A DNA stretch of 64,000 nucleotides from Solirubrobacterales bacterium (lineage in GTDB: Bacteria > Actinomycetota > Thermoleophilia > Solirubrobacterales > Solirubrobacteraceae): the NCBI GenBank assembly GCA_003138355.1, contig PLFX01000007.1:1-64000 (forward strand), in the 5' to 3' direction. Shown here one piece after another: positions 20,932 to 30,428 of this stretch (its first letter is position 1; every line of letters begins with the position of its first letter). A model generated the notes under the pieces. That model had not been told where the DNA came from. It did no database searches and saw only the letters and a list, made by a program, of their open reading frames with translations. The position numbers were made by a program, and so were the translations under genes.

Positions 20932-21645
20932 ATGAGCACCCAACCCGACGAGCGGGCGGCTGGCCCCTGGGCTGCGCCGATCGATCGCCTTGCAATGACA
21001 GACGGGCACATCAACGTGTCAGGCCGCCGTCCGACCGCGCCGATGAACGGCTTCGGCCGGATGTGGCAGAAGACCTACCGGACCGCGCTCGGCGCGGTCA
21101 CACCGCAGCAGGCAATCACCGTCCTCAAGGAGCACTTCCCGGAGTTCTGGCCAGCGGGCAACCGCTTCTTCGCGCCACTTGCGGGGATTGCGCCGGGCGA
21201 GGTGGCTGCTCTGGACCTGACGATGCCTGGCGGTCTGAAGCTCTCGACCGGCGTGCTCGTGCTCTACGCGGACGACGAATCGTTCACGCTGATGACGCCG
21301 GAGGGGCATATGTTCGCCGGCTGGATCACCTTCAGCGCGTTCACCGAGGACGGCCAGACCTGGGCGCAGGCGCAGGTGCTGATGCGCGCCTCGGACCCGC
21401 TCTACGAGCTCGGCATGACCTTCGGCGGGCATCGTCAGGAGGACCGCCACTGGGTGCACACGCTGACCTCGTTCGCTGCGCACTTCGGCGTCGAGGGCGA
21501 GGTCGCGGTCGAGACCGTCTGCGTCGATCGCCGCCGCCAGTGGGGTCGCGCTCGCAATATCTGGCACAACGCCGGGATCCGCTCGGGCCTACACATGGCA
21601 GGTGCACCGGTGCGGCTCGTGCGTGGCCGCCGCTCGCCCTCGTAG
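20932..21645 (+). CDS. Uncharacterised protein, weakly DUF1990-like
   Basis: 237 residues, no signal peptide or membrane segment. The core (FTLMTPEGHMFAGWITFSAF, then ASDPLYELGMTFGGHRQED) loosely resembles DUF1990 proteins, where a GTPEGH-like turn precedes a beta-rich ligand-binding fold. I rate this as resemblance only. A good ribosome binding site (AAAGGGGA) lies upstream. The gene follows the STAS pair 23 bp downstream on the same strand, so it is probably the last gene of the partner-switching operon and could be its output. Confidence 0.6.
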   Translation: MSTQPDERAAGPWAAPIDRLAMTDGHINVSGRRPTAPMNGFGRMWQKTYRTALGAVTPQQAITVLKEHFPEFWPAGNRFFAPLAGIAPGEVAALDLTMPGGLKLSTGVLVLYADDESFTLMTPEGHMFAGWITFSAFTEDGQTWAQAQVLMRASDPLYELGMTFGGHRQEDRHWVHTLTSFAAHFGVEGEVAVETVCVDRRRQWGRARNIWHNAGIRSGLHMAGAPVRLVRGRRSPS

Positions 21646-21646
21646 C

Positions 21647-21672
21647 CGGTGGCGGGCACGCGCCCGCCACCG
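21647..21672. terminator. Bidirectional hairpin terminator
   Basis: A perfect 11-bp stem (21647-21657 with 21662-21672) has a 4-base loop ACGC. It fills the gap between the convergent gene ends at 21645 and 21674, so it can serve both strands. Confidence 0.75.
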
Positions 21673-21673
21673 C

Positions 21674-22576
21674 TCAGGCCGCGGCTCCCGCCACGACGCT
21701 CTGCGACCAGTCGATGACGGCGCGCGGCTTGACGATGTGGCGGCCCATTCCGAGCTGCTTGGGCGTCAGGCCGAGCGCGAGCCCGACGAGCTGGGGCAGA
21801 TGCAGCACCGGCAGCCCGAGCTCGCGGCCGACCACGCCGGCCGCGAGCGGCTGCTGCAGGTCGAGGTTCAGGTGGCAGAGGGGGCACGGCGTTACCAGGC
21901 AGTCGGCGTCGGCGTCGATCGCATCGCCGATGTGGCGGCCGGCCTGCATCAGCGAAGCCGTCTTGTTCATCGTGATGATCGGGAAGCCGCAGCATTTGTG
22001 CGATCCCGCGTAGTCGATGACGGTTCCGCCGAGCGCCTCGATCACCTGGCCGAGGTACTTGTCACGCGGGTGCTCATGATCGATCCCGACACGACTCGCT
22101 GGACGCACGATGTAGCAGCCGTAGAACGGGCCAACGCGCAGGTTGGCGAGCGGGCGCTTGACGAGCGAGCGCAGCTGCTCGAGGCCGATCTCCTCGACGA
22201 GGACCCAGAGGAAGTTCTTGTTGACGACCCCCTTCTCGTAGCGCAGGCCCCCTCCGGCGAGCGTCGCGTTGACGTGCTCGCGGTACTCGGCGTTCGCATC
22301 GAGGCGTTCCTGACATTCGCTCTGCGCGCCCTGGCAGGTGGAGCAGATGTTCATCATCAGCTCACCATCGGTCTGCTGGGCGAGCGCGAACGTGCGCGCG
22401 TTCAGCGTGTCGGCGAGCTCCTGGTTGTGCTCGGCGATCACGCCGGCGCCGCAGCAGGCGCCGCGGTCGAGCTCGATCAGCTCGATGTCGAGCAGCGGCG
22501 CGACCGCCGCCATCGCGCCGTGCAGCTCGGGCGTAAAGCCGCGGCTGACGCAACCTGGCCAGTACGCGACCTTCAT
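21674..22576 (-). CDS. Succinate dehydrogenase third subunit, CCG-domain (heterodisulfide reductase B-like)
   Basis: 300 residues with two cysteine-rich CCG domains: YWPGCVSRG with GACCGAGVIAE in the first half, and FYGCYIVRP, GSHKCCGFPI and TPCPLCHLNL in the second. These motifs bind unusual iron-sulfur centres in HdrB. Proteins of this type replace the hydrophobic SdhC/SdhD anchors in non-classical (type E) succinate:quinone reductases of archaea, cyanobacteria and some actinobacteria. No membrane helix is visible, so attachment is presumably peripheral. It is the last gene of the sdhA-sdhB-CCG unit and its ATG overlaps the sdhB stop. No sdhC or sdhD gene is in the window. Confidence 0.87.
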   Translation of the reverse strand: MKVAYWPGCVSRGFTPELHGAMAAVAPLLDIELIELDRGACCGAGVIAEHNQELADTLNARTFALAQQTDGELMMNICSTCQGAQSECQERLDANAEYREHVNATLAGGGLRYEKGVVNKNFLWVLVEEIGLEQLRSLVKRPLANLRVGPFYGCYIVRPASRVGIDHEHPRDKYLGQVIEALGGTVIDYAGSHKCCGFPIITMNKTASLMQAGRHIGDAIDADADCLVTPCPLCHLNLDLQQPLAAGVVGRELGLPVLHLPQLVGLALGLTPKQLGMGRHIVKPRAVIDWSQSVVAGAAA

Positions 22577-23664
22577 CGTTTCGCTCCCTCCGTCGCGGCC
22601 CCCGAGTCGGCATCCCCTGCCCCCTGCAACGGGGGGTCGTCGGTTCCTGTGACGTAGAGGTTGAGCTCATAGCGTGCCGGCTCGCCTTCGATCCGTTCGA
22701 AGATCGCGCGCACATCCTTCGAGGCCTTGTGGGGGTGCAGCAGCGCCTTGGTAGGCGTGATCTTGCCGCGCAGAACACCCTTGATGACGATCGGTATCGA
22801 GGAGAGCAGTTCGGGTAGCGCGCGCGGATCGAACTTGCCGCCGTAGGAGTCCGGCAGCAGGTCGGCCTCGTGCAGCAGCCCGTTGCGGTGGATGTTCTTG
22901 ACGAACGCGTGCTCATGGCGGAAGCCGTTGTTGCGATCCTCGATCTCGAAGTCCGTACCGGCGATGCGCCGCAGGCGCATGATCTGGCCCATCGGGTTGA
23001 CGTCCTTCGGACAGGCGTCGACGCACTTGAAGCAGTGCGTGCACGTGTACATGCCGTGGGGGTCCTCGGCGACATAACGCAGCCGCTCGTAGTGTTCGCT
23101 GTCACGCGGATCGCCGACGAAGCGGTAAGCCTTGGCCAGTGCCGCCGGGCCGGTGAACAGCGGATCTACCTCCATCGCAAGGCAGTCCGACACGCACGCG
23201 CCGCACTGGATGCAGGCCATCGATTGCGTCACGTCGACCATCGCCTCGCGCGCCACGAGGTACTCGCGCTCGGGCACCGGTTCGCGCGGGAGCAGCCACG
23301 GCGTGACCGACTGGATCTTGCGCCAGTGGACGGCGTCCATGTCGACGATCAGGTCCTTGATTACGGGCATGTTGCCCATCGGCTCGACGACGATTTCCTG
23401 TCCGTCCCCGCGCGCGAGCGCCTCGTCGAGGTGCGTGTTGCAGGCGAGCCCCGGCTTGCCGTTGATCCGCACCCCACACGATCCGCAGATCCCTTGGCGG
23501 CACGAGCAGCGGATGCCGATCGTTCCGTCCTGCGAGTCCTTCGCCTCGAGGATGCCGTCGAGGACCGAGCGGTGAGGGTCGAGCTCGACCGTGTGCTTGT
23601 CCCAGTACGGCGGCTCACCGCTCTCGGGGTCGTAGCGGCGCAGGCGCAGCTTGAACTCGGCCAC
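22573..23664 (-). CDS. sdhB: Succinate dehydrogenase/fumarate reductase iron-sulfur subunit
   Basis: 363 residues. The N-terminal ferredoxin domain carries the [2Fe-2S] ligands CSCRQGICGSCG plus the later LAC. The C-terminal domain has two ferredoxin-type clusters, ACIQCGACVSDC and CTHCFKCVDACPKDVNP. It passes electrons from FAD to the quinone site. About 100 residues extend past the usual SdhB end, as often seen in type E enzymes that pair with a CCG subunit. GTG at 23664 overlaps the sdhA stop codon. Confidence 0.93.
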   Translation of the reverse strand: MAEFKLRLRRYDPESGEPPYWDKHTVELDPHRSVLDGILEAKDSQDGTIGIRCSCRQGICGSCGVRINGKPGLACNTHLDEALARGDGQEIVVEPMGNMPVIKDLIVDMDAVHWRKIQSVTPWLLPREPVPEREYLVAREAMVDVTQSMACIQCGACVSDCLAMEVDPLFTGPAALAKAYRFVGDPRDSEHYERLRYVAEDPHGMYTCTHCFKCVDACPKDVNPMGQIMRLRRIAGTDFEIEDRNNGFRHEHAFVKNIHRNGLLHEADLLPDSYGGKFDPRALPELLSSIPIVIKGVLRGKITPTKALLHPHKASKDVRAIFERIEGEPARYELNLYVTGTDDPPLQGAGDADSGAATEGAKR

Positions 23665-25358
23665 TAGTACGTCCTCTCCTCAGGCCGCCATTGCGTGATC
23701 GTCACGGGGGAGTACGAGATCTCTGGCGATCCATCTTCGCCGAGCGCCACATTGATGTGCTTGAGCCACTCGGCGTCGTTGCGCTCGGGAAAATCGGTCC
23801 TGAACTGTGCGCCGCGCGACTCTTTGCGATCGATCGCCGAGAGGACGATCGCCTCGGCCGTCTCGAGCATGTAGCCGAGCTCGATCGCGCCGAGGACGTC
23901 CTGGTTGAACACGGTCCCGCGGTCGTCGATGTAGGCGTTCTGTGCCTCCTCCTGCAAGCGCTTCACGGTCCCATACGCGCTCTGCAGGCCGTCCGCCTCG
24001 CGGAATACGGCGCAGTAGCGGTTCATCGTTGTGCCGAGCTCGTTCTTGAGCTCGGAGATACGCCGGCCCTTTCGCGGTCGCGCCATGATCTCCGCGATCA
24101 TGCGCTCGTCGTTGCGCAGCTGCGCGTCGGAGCAGGCGGGCATCGGCGTCGAGCGCGCCCGCTCGGCTGCGTCCTCGCCGGCGCGCCGGCCGAAGATCAG
24201 CGTGTCGAGCAGGGAGTTCGCGCCGAGACGGTTGCCGCCGTGAACCGACACGCAGGCGACCTCGCCTGCCGCGTAGAGGCCCGCGATCGGCGTCTGGCCC
24301 TGGATGTCGGTCTTGACGCCGCCCATGATGTAGTGCTGTCCCGGGCGGATGATGATCGGCTCGCGCGTGATGTCGACGCCGGCGAAGTCGCGGCCGATGT
24401 TGACGATCTCGCGCAGCGCCTCGAGCGTTCGCTTGCGCGGCACGACGGTGATGTCGAGGTAGACGCCCTGGCCGTCGGGTCCGACGCCGCGCCCTTCGTT
24501 GATCTCGATTTGCTCGGCGCGCGAGACGACGTCGCGGGAGGCGAGCTCCATCTTGTTCGGTGCCGCCTTCGACATGAAGCGCTCACCGTCTTTGTTGAGC
24601 AGGTGCGCGCCTTCGCCGCGAGCCCCCTCGGTGATGAGAAGGCCGTTCTCGAGCAGGGTCGTCGGGTGATACTGGATCATCTCCATGTCCATCAACGGCG
24701 CCCCGGCGCGAAGCGCTTGCGCAAGCCCGTCGGCGGTGCAGATCAGCGCGTTCGTCGTCGGCTTGAAGCATTGCCCGGCGCCGCCCGACGCGAGGATCAC
24801 GCTCTTGGCGGCAAACGTCTCCATCGCGCCGCTGCGGATGTGTCGTGCCACGACTCCCGTGCAGCTTCCGCCGTCGTCGATCAGGAGCGAAGTCACAAAC
24901 CACTCCTCGTAGCGGGCGACGGTGCTGGCATTTCGCATCAGCTGCTCGTAGAGAACGTGGAGGATCGCCTGACCGGTGATGTCGGCCACGTACGCGGTCC
25001 GGTTGATCGAGGCACCCCCGAAGGCGCGCAGATCGAGCTCGCCCGCGTCGTTTCGGTGGAAGGTCACACCGATGTGCTCGAGGTGCATCACCTCACCCGG
25101 AGCCTCGCGGCACATCGCCTCGATGGCGTCCTGGTCGCCGAGGTAATCCGAGCCCTTCACCGTGTCGTAGGCGTGCGAGCGCCAGTCGTCGGAGACGCTG
25201 ATCGCTGCGTTGATCCCTCCGGCGGCGGCGACCGAGTGAGAGCGCACCGGGTGCACTTTGCTCATGATCGCCACAGAAACGCCGCTCTGGGCGGCGGCGA
25301 GGGCTGCGCGCTGGCCGGCGAGACCGGCGCCGATTATCAGGACGTCGTGTTCAGGCAT
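23664..25358 (-). CDS. sdhA: Succinate dehydrogenase/fumarate reductase flavoprotein subunit
   Basis: 564 residues from ATG 25358, starting MPEHDVLIIGAGLAGQRAAL, the Rossmann FAD motif. The covalent flavin site is in RSHSVAAAGGINAA. Substrate-site blocks follow (YHPTTLLENGLLITEGARGE, RDVVSRAEQIEI, GQHYIMGGVKTD, VHGGNRLGANSLLD). It oxidises succinate to fumarate. A longer frame extends upstream to 25463, but those residues have no homology to the family. It is first gene of the three-gene sdh unit; a TATAGA box about 28 bases upstream could be its promoter. Confidence 0.96.
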   Translation of the reverse strand: MPEHDVLIIGAGLAGQRAALAAAQSGVSVAIMSKVHPVRSHSVAAAGGINAAISVSDDWRSHAYDTVKGSDYLGDQDAIEAMCREAPGEVMHLEHIGVTFHRNDAGELDLRAFGGASINRTAYVADITGQAILHVLYEQLMRNASTVARYEEWFVTSLLIDDGGSCTGVVARHIRSGAMETFAAKSVILASGGAGQCFKPTTNALICTADGLAQALRAGAPLMDMEMIQYHPTTLLENGLLITEGARGEGAHLLNKDGERFMSKAAPNKMELASRDVVSRAEQIEINEGRGVGPDGQGVYLDITVVPRKRTLEALREIVNIGRDFAGVDITREPIIIRPGQHYIMGGVKTDIQGQTPIAGLYAAGEVACVSVHGGNRLGANSLLDTLIFGRRAGEDAAERARSTPMPACSDAQLRNDERMIAEIMARPRKGRRISELKNELGTTMNRYCAVFREADGLQSAYGTVKRLQEEAQNAYIDDRGTVFNQDVLGAIELGYMLETAEAIVLSAIDRKESRGAQFRTDFPERNDAEWLKHINVALGEDGSPEISYSPVTITQWRPEERTY

Positions 25359-25386
25359 GCGGGCTGTGCTTGCGCAAGCCAGGACT

Positions 25387-26538
25387 CTATACGCCGGCCG
25401 GCGCTCCCAGCGCGGAACGAATCGCCTGCAACGTGACGACGCCCTTGAGGACACCGTCGGCATCGACTGCGACGACCGCGCCGAGCGCGCGCAGCCCCTC
25501 CGAGCTCAGCAGCGTCTCGAGCGTCGCCGAGGCGTCGATGCGCCACGGCGCCGCGTCATCCGAGACGTCGGCGGCCGTCAGTGCCGGCCGTCCGCGCTCC
25601 AGCTCGTGCGTCACGCGTTCGTGCAGCAGCAGGCCGACGTAGTGCCCGTGCTCGTCGACGACTGCGAACCACGGCCAGCGGTGGCGCAAGAAGAAGCTCT
25701 CCTCGACATCGAGCAGCTTCGTTGCCGCGGGAACCGTCGGCGGATGCGTATCCATGATGTCGGCGACGCGAACGTCGCGCAGCCGGTCCGCGATCCGGCT
25801 CTGCAGCGCCGCGCGCCGTGCGGTCTGCTCGAGGTAGAAGCCGATCAGCGCAAGCCAGACGCCGTCGAGCAGCAACCCCCGCGCCGCGGCGAAGACGGCC
25901 AGCACGATCAACAGCCAGCCGAAGGCCTGCCCGACCCGCGCGCAGGCGCGCGTGGCGCGGTTGCGATCGCCGGTTACGCGCCACGCGATCGCCTGGGCGA
26001 TGCGGCCGCCGTCGAGCGGAAACGCCGGCAGCAAGTTGAACACCAGCAGGAACAGGTTGATCGTCGCCAGCCACGCGAAGAGCGCGAGCGGCGCTGTTGC
26101 GTGAACGTTCGAGTCGAACACCGCGACGTTCGCCAGGCGCGTGAAGCTCCCGAACGCGAGCCCGCCGCCAATGCTGGCGAGCGTCACGAGCGCGGTCACG
26201 GCCGGGCCCGCGGCAGCGAGCGCAAGTTCGCCACCGGGCGTCGAGATCTCGCCGCGCGTGCGTGTGAAGCCCCCGAACAGCCAGAGGTCGACGCCGTCGA
26301 TCTGGAGCCCGAGACGTCGCGCAACGACGGCGTGGCCGAGCTCGTGTGCGACAAGCGACGCGAAGAATGCGAGCGCCGAGAGCACCGCGATCGTGAAGGC
26401 TTGCGAGCTACTCGGCAGGACCTGCGCGAAGTAGCCGCGCAGGAGGAAGATCACGACGAACAGGACGATGAACCAGGTCCAATCGACGCCGATCCGGATC
26501 CCGAACACGCGCGCGAGTTGGATGTTCCGTGTCGGCAC
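25387..26538 (-). CDS. Site-2-protease-like M50 metallopeptidase with CBS domains
   Basis: 383 residues with about six membrane segments. The zinc site HELGH is at residues 65-69 and the second motif FPLDGGRIAQ lies in a later segment. A C-terminal pair of CBS domains starts at about 235 (VADIMDTHPPTVPAATKLLD). Such proteases cut membrane proteins within the bilayer, and the CBS pair probably senses adenylate nucleotides. GTG 26538 is favoured because TACCAT, a -10 box, lies 7 bases before it on the minus strand. A longer frame from 26721 would overlap the divergent IDH gene. The substrate is unknown. Confidence 0.9.
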   Translation of the reverse strand: MPTRNIQLARVFGIRIGVDWTWFIVLFVVIFLLRGYFAQVLPSSSQAFTIAVLSALAFFASLVAHELGHAVVARRLGLQIDGVDLWLFGGFTRTRGEISTPGGELALAAAGPAVTALVTLASIGGGLAFGSFTRLANVAVFDSNVHATAPLALFAWLATINLFLLVFNLLPAFPLDGGRIAQAIAWRVTGDRNRATRACARVGQAFGWLLIVLAVFAAARGLLLDGVWLALIGFYLEQTARRAALQSRIADRLRDVRVADIMDTHPPTVPAATKLLDVEESFFLRHRWPWFAVVDEHGHYVGLLLHERVTHELERGRPALTAADVSDDAAPWRIDASATLETLLSSEGLRALGAVVAVDADGVLKGVVTLQAIRSALGAPAGV

Positions 26539-26545
26539 CCTTTGA

Positions 26546-26551
26546 ATGGTA
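26546..26551 (-). promoter_or_regulatory. -10 element of the M50 protease gene, leaderless type
   Basis: On the minus strand TACCAT is followed by 7 bases and the GTG at 26538. This spacing decides the start codon. Confidence 0.5.
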
Positions 26552-26639
26552 GGGCGCTGCGTCGGCGTGACCGGGGCTCGCGGCCACTCGCGCGATAGCA
26601 TCGCGCCCCAATTGGCATGGATGCAAAGGAACGCGCGGC

Positions 26640-28711
<2,072 letters not shown>

Positions 28712-28722
28712 CAGGGAGGGTG

Positions 28723-28747
28723 CCCGGCCCCGTTGGTTGGGGCCGGG
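28723..28747. terminator. Bidirectional terminator after mdh
   Basis: A 9-bp stem, CCCGGCCCC (28723-28731) with GGGGCCGGG (28739-28747), encloses a 7-base loop. It lies between mdh and the convergent DNA-binding gene at 28763. Confidence 0.75.
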
Positions 28748-28762
28748 TGTCACTCTGCCTGC

Positions 28763-29149
28763 TCAGCGCGGAAACCAGCCGCGCCCGCGCTTTGAGACCT
28801 TGCCGTCGCGCTCCAGCGCCGGCAGCACGCGGTAGAGATAGTTCTGCTTGATACCCATCGCTTTTGCGATGTCGCCTGTGCCGATACCTGGCTGTGCCTT
28901 GACGAGCTCGAGCGCCTGCAGCGCCCGCGTGCCGCTTCCGCGAGGCCGTCCGCGTCGGCGAGGCGCCGTGCTCGCTGCCGCTGCCCGCCGGGGCCGCCGG
29001 CGCGGGGCGCTGGTACGGCTGCTGGCCTGCGGTAGCCCGGCGAGCGCCGCGGCTGCCGCTTCGAGCTGACGATGCTCCTCGACTAGCGGCTCCAGCTCGC
29101 GAAGCCGTGCGGCGATCTCCTTACGCTTGGTATCCAGGAAGTCGCTCAA
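28763..29149 (-). CDS. Small DNA-binding protein: coiled coil, basic linker, winged helix
   Basis: 128 residues. An N-terminal amphipathic coiled coil (KRKEIAARLRELEPLVEEHR) precedes a basic, AT-hook-like linker (RRRGRPRGSG near residue 70). A C-terminal helix-turn-helix follows (IGTGDIAKAMGIKQNYLYRV, ending KVSKRGRGWFPR). The start is TTG 29149 with AAAGGTGA 5 bases upstream. I know similar small proteins only as uncharacterised actinobacterial DNA-binding proteins. Its 5' region holds an inverted repeat (29194-29237) shared with the chemotaxis side, so it is a candidate regulator of that region. Confidence 0.7.
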   Translation of the reverse strand: MSDFLDTKRKEIAARLRELEPLVEEHRQLEAAAAALAGLPQASSRTSAPRRRPRRAAAASTAPRRRGRPRGSGTRALQALELVKAQPGIGTGDIAKAMGIKQNYLYRVLPALERDGKVSKRGRGWFPR

Positions 29150-29193
29150 CCAATCACCTTTCTAAATGGTTACCTACCGTACGCCATAAAGCG

Positions 29194-29237
29194 CACCTGT
29201 GACTCAAATCAGTATAGGACGCTCACCTGTTGAGTCA
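29194..29237. promoter_or_regulatory. Compound direct/inverted repeat in a 300-bp gene-free region
   Basis: CACCTGT occurs at 29194 and 29224, exactly 30 bp apart. Overlapping these, TGACTCAA (29200-29207) and TTGAGTCA (29230-29237) form a perfect inverted repeat with a 22-bp centre containing TATAGG. The stretch 29150-29452 is noticeably less GC-rich than its surroundings and holds no convincing gene. It separates the minus-strand winged-helix gene from the plus-strand genes leading to the chemotaxis operon. An operator or divergent promoter region is the likeliest reading. Confidence 0.5.
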
Positions 29238-29452
29238 CTAAGGACGACAGCGATCCTGCGCCGGCAAAGCCGGCCGAGCGGCGTGGCGCGCGCGCGGAAA
29301 TTGCGCCAGATCGTCGAAATTGCTCGCGTTTTGCAGGCCTTCCCGATGCGCCGATCCATTTTCTTCGCCAATTGCGAGATGCCGAAATGTGGAGCGGGGC
29401 CCGGCCTGGTTTGATCGACGCGGTCGTCGTCTGGAAGGAAAGGAAGGTCGCA

Positions 29453-29677
29453 ATGGCCCGCGCTGCGGCATGCAAGCCGAGCTGTGAGGAGTGCTTTTTC
29501 GCGCGCAATCAATTGTGCGCGCTGCCCGAGCGCGAGCCGTGTGTGGCCTACCGTCCAGACCACCCGGAGGGCCTGCGCCCCCCGCAGCAGCTCAGCTTCG
29601 TCTTCCGCACCGAGCGACGCACCAGGGCAACGTGGGCGTTCCCGACGGCGCAGGAGCAGGCTGTGCTGCACGCCTGA
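29453..29677 (+). CDS. Small cysteine-rich protein
   Basis: 74 residues from ATG 29453, with AAGGAAGG 6 bases upstream. Five cysteines are grouped near the N-terminus (CKPSCEECFFARNQLC, then EPC), spaced C-x3-C-x2-C-x7-C-x8-C, which could bind zinc or an iron-sulfur cluster. The rest contains LRPPQQLSFVFRTERR and no membrane segment. I do not recognise the family. It is the first plus-strand gene before the chemotaxis operon, 136 bp ahead of the next small ORF. Confidence 0.6.
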   Translation: MARAAACKPSCEECFFARNQLCALPEREPCVAYRPDHPEGLRPPQQLSFVFRTERRTRATWAFPTAQEQAVLHA

Positions 29678-29813
29678 GGACGATTTCGGTCTCGCGCTGG
29701 GCCATCGCGGCGCGTTGATCTGCGCGGTGCGCTACTACAGCTGCGCCGCAGATTGCCGATGAACGATCAGAAGCCCGCCCGGGCGCCGCGCCCCTTTCGG
29801 CGGAGGCAGCAAG

Positions 29814-29975
29814 TTGAACTTCATTCGGTCCTACAAGCGCAAGCGCATCCCGCTCACGCTCACGAGCGCCTCAGTGGTGCTTGCCCACGCCGGCGGTGCC
29901 TGTAGCGGCCGCCTCCGCCGCGTGCTTCACGGCCTCAGACCGGCCGAGCCGCTGCCGCGAAAGGCGCTGCGATGA
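29814..29975 (+). CDS. 53-residue ORF translationally coupled to cheW
   Basis: TTG 29814 is preceded by GGAGG with 7-base spacing, and the stop overlaps the cheW ATG (ATGA at 29972-29975). The product has a basic N-terminus (RSYKRKR), a mildly hydrophobic stretch (IPLTLTSASVVLAHAGGAC) and a basic tail. It could be a small secreted or membrane-associated protein, or simply a leader that couples translation of cheW. No homology is claimed. The 136 bp before it (29678-29813) hold nothing I can identify. Confidence 0.4.
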   Translation: MNFIRSYKRKRIPLTLTSASVVLAHAGGACSGRLRRVLHGLRPAEPLPRKALR

Positions 29976-30424
29976 GTCCCGTGGACCGCGCCGGCGAGGG
30001 CGCGCGCCAGCTGGTTGTCTTTGCCGTCGGCAACGAGGAATATGCGCTGACGATCGGCGAGGTGCAGGAGATCATCCGCTTCGTCGAGCCGCGCACGGTC
30101 TCCTCGGACGCGGATTGGATCCTCGGCGTGATCTCGCTGCGCGGACGCATCATCCCGGTGTGCGATCTGGCAAAGCGGCTTGGCGTGCCACGGGGCGAGG
30201 CGCAGGCAGCGAAGATCATCGTCGTCGAATCCGCCGACCACACGGTTGGCATCGTCGTTGACGATGTGACCGAGGTGCTCACGGTCAACGAAAGCGAGAT
30301 CGAAAGCCTGCACGTGGCCGGAAGTCGCGGCACTCAGGCAATCGCCAAGGTGGGGGAGCGCTTGATCGTGCTCCTCGCCAGCGAGAGCATCTTCGACAGC
30401 ACCGAGCTGGCCGACGCCGTCTGA
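29972..30424 (+). CDS. cheW: Chemotaxis coupling protein CheW
   Basis: 150 residues of one CheW domain. It begins LVVFAVGNEEYALTIGEVQE and contains the conserved arginine loop ILGVISLRGRIIPVCDLAKRLG and VGIVVDDVTEVLTV. CheW links receptors to the kinase CheA at the membrane. ATG 29972 overlaps the stop of the small ORF before it. It heads the run cheW-cheB-cheR-cheA-cheC-cheD-orf-cheY. Confidence 0.95.
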   Translation: MSPVDRAGEGARQLVVFAVGNEEYALTIGEVQEIIRFVEPRTVSSDADWILGVISLRGRIIPVCDLAKRLGVPRGEAQAAKIIVVESADHTVGIVVDDVTEVLTVNESEIESLHVAGSRGTQAIAKVGERLIVLLASESIFDSTELADAV

Positions 30425-30428
30425 GCCG

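Noticed and set aside
29491-29762. Other frames overlapping the Cys-rich gene
   Set aside because: They are shifted readings of the same stretch without their own start signal.
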